A stretch of 64,000 nt of DNA from Acipenser ruthenus (taxonomy: Eukaryota; Chordata; Actinopteri; Acipenseriformes; Acipenseridae), in NCBI RefSeq assembly GCF_902713425.1, contig NC_081209.1, positions 4,845,001-4,909,000 on the forward strand, in the 5' to 3' direction. A program made the position numbers and the translations under genes. Shown piece by piece: positions 23,885 through 52,923 of this stretch. The first letter of the stretch is position 1. Every line of letters starts with the position of its first letter. The notes under the pieces are model-generated. The model was given only the letters and a program-made list of their open reading frames with translations. It was not told the origin of the DNA and searched no databases.

Positions 23885-24798
23885 CACTGCTGGTGTGGCC
23901 ATAGCTATAGGGCACAGTCCACCGGTCAGAGCTCTGCCCAGTGGAAGATGCTTATCTAAGCAAAACCACTGGCTCTCACTGGGAAAGCACAAGGGCCGAG
24001 GGAAGGTTTACTTTAGTGCTATCCCCAGGGGCATGGACTATGAAATCATATACTAGATACTGTAGACTGGGGACCTGGATAAAAAACATAATGCATTTTA
24101 AGGAAGGGAGCTTTGAGAATGCGCAGGCTGACAGGGCTAGTGATTTCCCATGGTGTGCCAGGACAGCTCTAGCCCCTCGATGCAGGATAGTGAGTTCTGG
24201 TTACAGAGAAGCACCTGCTACCCCTGTAGCCCTCAAGGGGTGAGGGGCGGGAGTGGTGTGGGTCCAGACCTCCACAAGGGATCAGAAAAATTATGAAAAA
24301 ATGTCAAATATCTAAACAGTAAACTGAATCTCCCTGGATCGCCACAAACACAATGTGAACAAAGAAAAATCAAGACTCTGAGTTGTCATTGACACGCAAC
24401 TGCAGTAAGACCCCCATCACAACTGAGAAACGTCAGAGTGTCTGGTTCTGTAATCTTGATGTGCTGTTTAAACAGAGGGCCGCCTCACACCCAGAACTAA
24501 GAGACACACATTTTACATCAGTTTTAAAGCAGCTGCATTAACTCTGGTTGAGCAGGGCTTGACTTGAATACACTGTACCTACAAAAAAAATAGTATCCCA
24601 AAAACCTAAAGACCTGAGTTTGTCACTGACGTGACCAGGGCGTGCATCTCAGCCTCTTACCTCTGGGAAATCCCCTTTAGCGTAGACCATGAGCAGGGAG
24701 GTCTTGCCACAACCTCCATCCCCGACGATCACTATCTTCAGCTCCTCTGGCGCCTTCGCTGTGCCGTTGTGGGTCACCGCTCCGTTCTCCTCTGTCAT
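13314..24798 (-). CDS. rhof: Rho-related GTP-binding protein RhoF (Rif), complete, 5 coding exons
   Basis: Exons in coding order (minus strand): 24661-24798, 21643-21730, 17100-17209, 14274-14408 and 13314-13481 (stop 13314-13316). They total 639 nt, 212 aa; human RHOF is 211 aa. G-motifs are all present: P-loop GDGGCGKT at residues 26-33, effector loop YAPSVFEKY (Ser where classic Rho has Thr, as in human RhoF), DTAGQED from residue 73, GCKTD at 130-134, and ECSA at 172-175. The charged stretch [12 protein letters not shown] is the Rho insert helix. The C-terminus is polybasic (KQRKRKHRH) followed by the CaaX box CVVL (209-212), whose final Leu predicts geranylgeranylation. RhoF drives filopodia through mDia formins at the plasma membrane. 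Assignment to rhof over other Rho genes rests on sequence and on its place between tmem120b and setd1b. Introns are large (0.8-4.4 kb). Confidence 0.96.
13715..13876 (+). repeat. Repeat family confined to rhof introns, copy 1
   Basis: This ~160-bp unit lies in rhof intron 4. It carries GCAGTTTTCCCATGC, CCATGGTTATACTATGCA, TTTACCATAG, ACAATGCTTACCTATG and CACTTTGCTGTGCATTTAC. The same blocks in the same order occur at 14515-14690, and inverted at 17250-17450. The short CCATGG-like motifs near both ends hint at weak terminal inversion. It is non-coding and looks like a small DNA transposon of unknown superfamily. Confidence 0.6.
14081..14243. mobile_element. Fold-back MITE copy 3
   Basis: This 163-bp element lies in rhof intron 4, 31 bp from the 3' edge of exon 4. 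The left end CAGGGATATGAAAATAAG and the right end CTTTTCATTCCTG are inverted relatives of the copy at 7163-7252. The internal arms TTGCATAGCAGTTTCACC and GGATCAGGCTGCTATGG are also inverted. Its body aligns to the copy at 4504-4662. The donor splice site of exon 4 (GTACAG on the minus strand) begins just beyond it. Confidence 0.7.
14515..14690 (+). repeat. Repeat family confined to rhof introns, copy 2
   Basis: This copy lies in rhof intron 3. Shared blocks with copy 1 are GTGGTTATACTCTGCATTTA, ACAATGCTTACCTATGC, TTTCACTGTGCTTTATTCC and CACTTTGCTGTGCTTTTACC, followed by ATGGGA. The spacing is as in copy 1 but slightly longer. A (GAAA)n tract follows at about 14750-14773. Confidence 0.6.
17250..17450 (-). 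repeat. Repeat family confined to rhof introns, copy 3 (inverted)
   Basis: This copy lies in rhof intron 2, starting about 40 bp from the exon 3 acceptor. On the minus strand it reads GTTTTTGCAGTTTTCCCATG, CCATGGTTATACTAGG, TTTACCCTGGTTTGCCATG, CTATGCTTTCACTATGCTTT and CACTTTGCTATGGGGG. These blocks match the copies at 13715 and 14515 in the same order. It is the fullest copy, because it also includes the GTATACCACAGTG outer flank. Confidence 0.6.
17970..18200. repeat. Possible degraded interspersed repeat
   Basis: The segment with CCTGAAGGATCCGAGAGTCTC and CTTCAACAACTCTGTCTGGC resembles a widely dispersed fish repeat that I remember only loosely, and I cannot name the family. There is no second copy in this window to compare with. 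It lies in rhof intron 2 just after a short (CATA)n tract at about 17911-17938. Confidence 0.3.
19624..19652. repeat. (CTTT)n microsatellite
   Basis: About seven tandem CTTT units lie in rhof intron 2. It is a simple-sequence tract with no coding role. Confidence 0.9.
21031..21287 (-). mobile_element. tRNA-derived SINE, second subfamily, L2-like tail
   Basis: On the minus strand the head reads GTGGAGTAGTGGTTAGGGCT and CGTGGGTTCAATCCCAGG (A- and B-box-like). The middle is TTGAGCAAGGTACTTTACC, and the tail is AAGTCGCCCTGGATAAGGGC followed by GTCTGCTAAGAAATAAATA. It differs from the copies at 1992 and 27206 in its middle and in a long AT-rich spacer before the tail, so it is a separate SINE type. 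It is inserted in rhof intron 2. The unit looks complete, with an (ATT)n end. Confidence 0.85.
23803..23882. repeat. Compound (TG)n(GA)n microsatellite
   Basis: About 11 TG units are followed without a break by about 28 GA units in rhof intron 1. The GA part is a pure polypurine run that could form H-DNA. Long open frames across it in several frames are artefacts of the repeat. Confidence 0.95.
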
Positions 24799-27205
24799 GA
24801 TGCTATTCAGTCAGTCCAGTACAAGCAGGTGAAAACAAAACTGCTGTGAAGGAATCTCTGCCAGTGTCCATGAAGTCCAAGAGGCGGCACATTTGTCACT
24901 TTCACATACAGTAAAGTTTAGGAGCCGTGCCCTTTCTAGTTTGTAATTTAAATTGTACTAAGGAGCCTCCAGGTGTGCGTGTCATATTCTTTCATGCCTT
25001 TTTTGTTTAAATGTTTCAATTCTTTCTTCTTCAGTGTACTCCGGAAAGTGCAGCACAGTGCTGGTGTGGTTACCCTAACCGGCACTCACAGGAACCTGTT
25101 GCAATGCTCTGAGAGCTGACGCCTCACACTGTCAGACAGAGCTGTGCAGAGAGAGGGGGAGAGAGGAGGGAGGGACAGCTAACCCATGCTGCACTGCAGG
25201 AAGGCACTTCTGCATTTGCATATCGCTTGCTTTAACTCTCAGGATTCACTCTTTTCTTCGTGCAGAAGAAAAGTAACTTAAAGTGCACTCATGTAGCCAC
25301 TATAGGGCAGAAAGAAATGACTTTATAATATAATATTAATTCAACGAGTACTTTAAAAAAATATGTATGTATAAGTGCTTCTTTCTAAAGAAAAACTTTT
25401 TTGCATAAGGTTTTGTCTTCCTTTTGCTGCATAGTATTCTGTTAAATATGAAGGTACTGTAGATAAATGAGTAGCAACTTCAAGTCCAGCATCTGCAGGT
25501 GTAGAAATGAGAAACAGCAGGTTCTGCCAAGGAGACCATACACCCCAGCATGGGACTATGAAACCATATGAATTAATACAGGACTTACTGCAGAAATGAG
25601 TGCAGGACTGGCTATTTTGTGCTTGTATTTTAGCTAGATACTGAAGAGTGGGATCCTGCAGGGCTTTGTAGAGAAAGGCCAGTAAAACATTTTAAAGCTT
25701 CCTGTAAAACTGACACATTTAACACATGTTGCTCAGGGTTGAAAAGCGTGTCTCGAAACCAACACCATTCACCCACAATCCACTTCCGTGGTTAATAATT
25801 AGACACACGGACTGGGAATGCCTCACACAGCTATGCAATGGTCGTCTGCATTTCATCCTTGCTTTCCTGTGGGATGTTTCCGCATCCCATTAAACGCAAG
25901 CTTAAAAATAAAGTATGAAATTATAACAGTAATAAACAGTCACAAATGCAATTTGATATTTCTGGCAGGTGCTCACCTCAGTGGCTAGACCACTGGGCTG
26001 ATGTTTCTGCTGGCTGTAAAAATCCAAGCAATAAATGATTCTATGCCCGTGTTTCTTATTCCACTGAAATGATTGTTAAACAATACAAAGGTTGTTTTTG
26101 ATTATTTTATTGACATTTTGTAAAAATGTGAATTACAAGTTTGCGGTTACAAAAAAAACAACCAAAAAAACACAAGCAATACAATTATAAGCCAAATACA
26201 CACTCAGTCATAAAATAACTGGTAATGAATGGGTTTTTACAGGAAACAATATACATGACTAAACCCTCTGTTAGTGAGTACAGATTGGAAACGGTGTTAT
26301 GACTGTCCTGAATAAAGGCTGTTGTGATCTGCATGGGCTGCACACTGATAGGGTGGCTGGGTCATTTCCCCTTGTTCGGTGTCAATTGTTTATTGCAACA
26401 ATCCTTTAATACGCTCAATTGCAGCTGGTTCCTCAGGCTTGTATATTGCTGCAAGCTTATAAACATCAAAAAAAATAAAAACCTGCTCGTGGATTGCTGC
26501 TGTTCTGCCACCTACAGGAAAAGAAAGAGAATGCAGCCTCACTGAAACATTGGTAACCTTTGACCTTTGTAATGCAATGCAGCAACAAACAAAATTAGCC
26601 TAAACACAGAATACCTGCTTTACAGGGTCGACTGAGTATACAATCACGTGTAGTAAGAACTCAGCGCCAGCTCTGTCAGCGTGTGCGCTCACATGCTGTA
26701 CACAGAACTGCCAGCAGTTACTAGTAGGATACTGTTATTGGATTAACTGGTACAGGTCATGTAAAAACACAAAAATTTCAGGTTTCCAAAACTTTGTGCT
26801 CATGTTCTTGCACTGATTGCTAATATACAGTACATTATTATAAGAACTCTAATCCGCAAACCGTGTCAGACAGTGCCATCTGATAATCAGGGACATCTGT
26901 GTCAAACTGGGGCTGATATGGTCAAATAATACCCGGCTGCATTAAGGCACAGTTGGATTTGTGTAGTGCATTGGTCTGCTGTACCGTATGCCTGTTAAAT
27001 ACCCTGAAACCTACTGCGTGCACTAAGCACAGCGGACCCACAAGTTCAGTTTCCCAGGTGTCATTACGGGCTCCGGTGCTCAAATGATAGCACTGTCCTC
27101 TTTTTATAAACTCTATAGATGTGTTATTCTGAAGATACTGCACCAATGTAGCACAAAGTATGGAATGGAATGTTGGCGCAACATTCTAACATTTGCAAGT
27201 GAACC

Positions 27206-27416
27206 TCGCGACAGGCGTTTGCGATTTCCCCGGTTCAAATCCCACCTCAGCCACTGACTCACTGTGTGACCCTGAGCAAGTCACTTAACCTCCTTGTGCT
27301 CCGTCTTTCGGGTGAGACGCAGTTGTAAGTGACTCTGCAGCTGATGCATAGTTCACACACCCTAGTCTCTGTAAGTCGCCTTGGTAAAGCCGTCTGCTAA
27401 ATAAACAAATAATAAT
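27206..27416 (+). mobile_element. tRNA-derived SINE with L2-like tail, head damaged
   Basis: From CCCCGGTTCAAATCCCACC onward it matches the minus-strand copy at 1992-2228 closely, through GACTCACTGTGTGACCCTG, CACTTAACCTCCTTGTGCTC, GTTCACACACCCTAGTCTC and AAGTCGCCTTGGTAAAGCC. The tail is GTCTGCTAAATAAACAAATA. The first ~40 bp of the tRNA-like head is diverged or missing. Confidence 0.85.
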
Positions 27417-27610
27417 AGGCTAATAATAATACAATAGTAGCTACAATATTGCAACTTTGTATTTCAACATTTTGCATTCCAACATTGAAACAAATAAACG
27501 TGCACTTAAGAGTTAAAGCTTCAATGTAACCACAGAACATTGTTTTGATCGGTGCGGTCTAACTGCTCACTTGAAATGTTGTCGTATGGTATTATTTATC
27601 TTTCGACAAG

Positions 27611-27613
27611 CAA

Positions 27614-27651
<38 letters not shown>

Positions 27652-27664
27652 CCTCTCTCTCTCT

Positions 27665-27736
<72 letters not shown>
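27611..27736. repeat. (CT)n polypyrimidine microsatellite, interrupted
   Basis: About 125 bp is almost purely CT, with CCCC interruptions near 27650 and 27666. The complementary (GA)n gives spurious Arg/Glu-rich frames on the minus strand. It abuts the CpG-rich patch on its right. Confidence 0.95.
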
Positions 27737-27739
<3 letters not shown>

Positions 27740-28240
27740 TCTCAAGGGGACTGTCTTCTTTAGCTTCCCCCACCCCAGTGCGTCGGACAGCTGGTTTGGG
27801 ACGCATTCCCTCCTCGTGAGTTCCCTGCTTTGACATTCCGTCTCCTCCACGTCTTCTCGAGGTGGCGTCGTGTATCCGTGATTCTGTCTGACCGGGTTTG
27901 CGAGTCCAGATTATGGAAAGCGCCAGACGAGGATATTTATAGTTTTGCTCTTCCCTCCCGTCTGACGGTCTTGAGTATTGTATCTCTTATTGGCGTCTCT
28001 CCGCACTTGTTGTGCTTTCTAACAATATAGTGCTACAGAAATCCTGTGAAATGAGTAACGCACTCTGGGATCTGACGCGCACCCGAAGCACACGCAGAAC
28101 GCCAAGCACTGACATTGCAGCGTCCGTCTCGCTTAATTACCCGCAGTTGCCCAGAGAGATTGTTCTGTGTTGAATGCGTGCCAAAGAAGGTTCGTTTGAA
28201 ATGAACTTGCTTCTGTAGCCCAGGGACACGCTTCATGTTG
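27740..28240. promoter_or_regulatory. CpG-rich patch, candidate promoter
   Basis: By hand count there are about 33 CpG dinucleotides in ~500 bp at roughly balanced GC. That is close to the random expectation, whereas the surrounding DNA is strongly CpG-depleted. It contains GATATTTATAG near 27934. It lies between two divergent genes and could be the distal promoter of rhof, a promoter for a non-coding transcript, or an enhancer. Which of these applies cannot be decided from sequence. Confidence 0.45.
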
Positions 28241-30493
28241 GCCTACTTCTGCAGCACCAGGAAAAAAATAAAATCAATGTTTGTTGGCATTGGAATCTGC
28301 ATTTGATGGTAGCCTATTGCAGTTGGTTGTACGCCTACAAAATGTAATCATTCAGAATATACAGAAAACGAAAGCAGTAACCACAAACCGTAAAAAAAAA
28401 GATCTGTATGTGCACATCACAATCCACAAACTGACCTGCTGTAACTGTCAGAGACGCACACAACATACAGCAAGCAGTTTAACCCTCACTGTTCAGTGAG
28501 AGGAGAGAGGGCGGCCCGCTGCCAGCAAACAGTATCACAGACCACCACACGCTTACAATATGATTACAGGTTATGGACACAGGTACTGAAACAGGTTCTT
28601 TACAAATTCTGACAATAGGGCCCTGTTTTCTAGTCACAAAACAATATCTGATATACAACCCTGAAATAAAAACAAGTGTAGTCGATTGCCACATATCATT
28701 TTTTTTTTTATTATTATTTAAGAAGGGGAGGGGAGGGGGATTCAAATGCCAAGCTCAGTAACCTGGTAATACGGCCTAATTCTGGAACTGGAGTGCTCAT
28801 GCATTTTAGGAGATAACGACGGGGCATTTTAGGAGAATGAGTAACACCACTCGGGGAAGTACCAAAACCTCTAAAAATTTTTTTTAAAAAAGCCTGTTCG
28901 GTTTATGAATTTAGATAATTTCAAAATATTTTCTTTATTGACGACTAGTGCGGCGGGCGACTTGCAATAACGCTCGCTGTCTCTTTAATAACGCTTCCCT
29001 ACCTTATAAGGAAGACGGCGTGGGTTGCAAATAGGTCGAACACGGGAAGCCGTTGGAGGGCGGCCAGGTTCTCAGATTACAGTTCGTGACAGACTCAGGC
29101 AGCAGCAACCGAGGCACCAGAGAGCTCTGCGCCACGAAATGGCTCGCCATACTGTGGTTAAAGATTTCAACATCACCCTGAATTTCAGTAAAATGCAATG
29201 TACGCCATCAAATGAATGCACTTTTACAAGTGTGTCAAAGACAATCCTAGAATGTAACTGCACTGCACATTTGAGGATGCAAACAAGCATTTTTAAGTGC
29301 GTGTCTTCTGCAATGGCGCAGCAGCAGCTTCACTTTAAATGGTTTGCTTTGTGTGAAGAAGCCATTTTGAACTTCAATCTGCTCAGAAAAGAAGCCATTA
29401 AAGCAGACTTAGGAAGAAAACTAACACGGAATATTAACGGTGAAATACAGATGAAAGGTTCTCCCTGAGACGCTTTCATGTTATTAAATTGTTTTCCATC
29501 GATTTTCTCTTTTTTTCCACAACGGACTGGCTTGCAACATTGTTTCTAATTGCCATTGTAAGGGGAAAAAATAGCCTGTATGTACTCGCACTAAACACTG
29601 TTTTTCAATCATTAGTATTGTAGTTCTTATACTAATTATTTGAAGTAGTCATTTTATGAATTACACATTTAATATCAGTTTTTTTTATATAATTTACTGA
29701 ATAGAAATATATATATTTAGAGACAGGAATTTGGCTAAAACATTACTTTCCTTAAGTGTTGTTTTTTTTCTTCTTAAAAACAAATATAACGTGTTTAAAA
29801 TCCTGTATAGATAATCATAAAACGTAGTTTTTTGTTTTGTTTTTGGCATAATCATAAGCTGGCCTACTAAAAAGCTGCTGTGTGACTTTTTTTTGTGTGA
29901 AATATGTGTCTACATAAAATGCATTTCAGCATATGATTATTTTTATGTTAGCCCAAATAATGAACTGGGTCCTGATTTCAACGAGGGAGATGTCCACATA
30001 CACCTAAAACTTGAGAATTAGCAAGCAGTCCGCATTGGAAAAGAAGAGCGAAAATGAATGTTGATTTATCGCCATAGTCTTTAGGGGAAAACATGTTCGC
30101 GTTTCGATACTGTAACCACGCTGGGCAGACATTGCCGTTCAGTGTGTACAGTTACCAATTTGTTGGATTATTTTAAATTGATAAAGATATTAGGGGCGAT
30201 GGGTTAAAAAAAAAATGTTGTTGCTGGTTTTATGGGAGAGCTGCCCCCCCACCCTTTACACCACCTCACAAAAATGCACTGGCATGTTTTTTTTTTTTTT
30301 TTTTGGGATACCAAGGTGGTAATGAAAATGTCTCTCTTTTTCTTCCTGTAGGCCTGATTTATAAAGATTTCAGCAAAATGTTAAGGTAAATATGTATTTT
30401 TTTTATGTATTGTAACTCTTGACAATGCTAAAATATTTATGCAAATGCCATTTTCACCTCCCTCCCTAAGCTTTAACCTACAAAAATGTGTGT

Positions 30494-30499
<6 letters not shown>

Positions 30500-30553
<54 letters not shown>
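30500..30553. repeat. (TA)n microsatellite
   Basis: About 27 uninterrupted TA units lie upstream of setd1b. Similar (TA)n runs are at 33141-33197, 33639-33664 and 40790-40865. Confidence 0.95.
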
Positions 30554-30556
<3 letters not shown>

Positions 30557-32029
30557 GAATAGTTATTTGGCGACTAGAAAATAAAAACGTGCCCTTGTGC
30601 AAGGTCAAAGAGATCCACTTACCTTCATAGCTGATAGTATTCATTTTAAAGCAAGCAATAGCTGGCGACTTTTTGATTTGTGTTCAGTTCAAAGGCATAA
30701 TCATCTAGATGTGTTTTAGCCTTCGTCCTTTTTGATGGACATATATAAAAAGTGCTTTGAAGGTATTAGTTCGTTACTGTTAAACCAGTTGCTACAATTA
30801 ATCACACTGTGTACCATCTGCTATCTTTATAAATTACATTATTTGACACAGTGATGTGTGTTTTTTTCCCCCATGAATATATTTTGCAAGGGGGCTTACT
30901 ATTGTCTGTCTGAATAGCTACATTTTGGCAGGGTGCAACAAACTAGCAATGCCTATTACTCAGCATTTAAAATGTTGGCGTGTACCCTTTCTGTTTGTTG
31001 AAACCATTCTGTTTGATTAACGTGAATGAAGAGACAAAGTGCATGCAAATGAAGGAACTGAAAAAACAACAAGAGGTAAAGAAAGGATAGATATAAATAT
31101 TTAAAATGTCGTCTTACTCAAATAATTAGGCCTAGTGGGTTTTTTTTCCCTTTAAATATAGTTCACCTTAAATATATGTAAACATATAAAAAAAAAAAAA
31201 CTTACATACAAATTGCTGTTATATTTGGCCATTTTGGTGTGCACTTCAAATTTGCATTTTAAAAATCATATTTGTAATACTTTATTTCATTTTAACAAGA
31301 TATATTTACGACAGAATTCTAAAAGAAGCAGTTTATTCAACTAGATTGACTTCAAATTGCTACTAAGATAAGGGTGTGCCATGACCTAGTTATATACAAA
31401 GATGGATTCCAAAAATCATGGGGGAAAAAATCCAAACTTTTTATCTTCCTTCTTCACAAATCCTTAAAATGTTGGCAAACATTATACCACACTGATATAG
31501 TCCATAAAGAGATGCCGAAATCAAGAGGAAAAAAGATCCCTTTTGGAACAAAGGAAACCCATATTGGCTATTTAATTCCATTGCAGAAAAATGGCTGCCT
31601 GTGCGCTTGGCCTCTCCTGCCTGTCTGCTGAAGGATCTTTCAGTTCTGCTTCTCATAGCACCAGTCAAAATGATAGCTTCAATCTGATTGGCCGGTGAAA
31701 CCAACTGCCTTCAACCAACCAATTGCTCCAGCACAACAGAATCCCAGACATTGATCACAATGGATCACACGTTTATATACATATAAAAAGAAAAGAAAAC
31801 ACACACATTAAATCAAACGTTTTACTAAGTTACGCCACTTAACGCAAAATGGAAGCTGCATTCTGATTGGCTATTACAGACTGTGTCTTTTAATAAGTAA
31901 ACGAAAGCGCACTGTTCTGTACTCACGTTTAGTCTTTTAAAATGTGAATTGTAACCTGTAATCTGTGGGCATATTGGAATGGGGGGAAAAAAAAAACCTG
32001 AAATGCAACCAAATGTTAGAGCGGAATGC

Positions 32030-32717
32030 AATTTAACCCTCTGTTACTGTCTCCAAAACTTGAGCCTCCTGTCCATCTTGTTTTGAGGCACCGCTTGTAC
32101 GGTAAACGCACCCGGTAGATTCAAAGCTTTGTAAAGTCCAATATATATTGTTGTTCTTAAATGGATAGACAAGGCGAAATAACATTTTCGCGCGCGTTTT
32201 AAAGTTCCTTTGTCGGATATTTTTTTCTTCCGGAGTTGTTAGTGGCGGCGCAGGAGCGGTTGTGTTTTTGGAGAGGTTTGCGTATGGCGAATGTGCATTC
32301 CGAATAAAAGGTTAGCTGACAGAAAGGCTGATAGTGGTGTATTGTGGGAGACGTATCAGCGAGCAGGGGCACACAATATGTGTTGGCTCGCAAAAAAGGA
32401 GGCAGGAGTCTTTAAAACCATGTAATGTAGTCAAGGGAATGTAAACGATCTCGCCGTTTTGGTACAAAGAAAGCCGATCCGAATAAGCAACATAATGTCC
32501 AGGCCTGGCGAAAGGTCCAGGGTAAACGAAGAGCACGGAAAAAAGCTGAGTTCAAGTGAGCTGGATCCTTTTTTTCCCCTCTCTCATATCTTTATTTCGG
32601 TAATGGGGACCAGCTTTTTTTCCAGTCCTCATTCTCGACTCGCTCGCGTTTCTGCTTTGTAAGCCGTGAAGGATACAGCGGTAAGCTTGTAATGTTTTTT
32701 GATGTGTTCTCCCGCAG
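32030..32717 (+). promoter_or_regulatory. setd1b: Probable setd1b promoter and 5' leader
   Basis: CpG frequency rises here (CGCGCG near 32190, GGCGGCGCAGGAGCGG near 32244, CTCGACTCGCTCGCG near 32635). An ETS-like CTTCCGG lies at about 32228-32234. Inverted CCAAT boxes lie further up at 31866-31870 and 31687-31691. The sequence CTCCCGCAG directly before 32718 looks like a splice acceptor, so the first coding exon may be preceded by an untranslated exon. A donor-like GTAAGC at 32681 lies only 37 bp upstream. Confidence 0.55.
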
Positions 32718-32731
32718 GTTTGTTGAACGGA

Positions 32732-52923
<20,192 letters not shown>

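Larger units (their letters stand above)
24799..32717. other. Head-to-head interval between rhof and setd1b
   Basis: Nothing here is a supported protein gene. It must contain the rhof 5' UTR (minus strand) and the setd1b 5' UTR (plus strand). On the minus strand, CCTTCACAG ending at 24844 is a possible acceptor for an untranslated upstream rhof exon. Recognisable pieces are a SINE at 27206-27416, a (CT)n tract at 27611-27736, a CpG-rich patch at about 27740-28240, a (TA)n tract at 30500-30553 and a CpG-containing segment at 32030-32700. A frame of 147 codons at 29025-29468 has no recognised relatives. The remainder, especially 29500-31800, is AT-rich with poly-T runs. Confidence 0.6.

Noticed and set aside
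27571-27850. Ser/Leu-rich and Arg/Glu-rich frames over the (CT)n tract
   Set aside because: They are produced entirely by the dinucleotide repeat.
29697-31800. Possible LTR or other retroelement in the AT-rich interval before setd1b
   Set aside because: I found no terminal repeats, primer-binding site, or gag/pol-like frames; only poly-T runs and a (TA)n tract.
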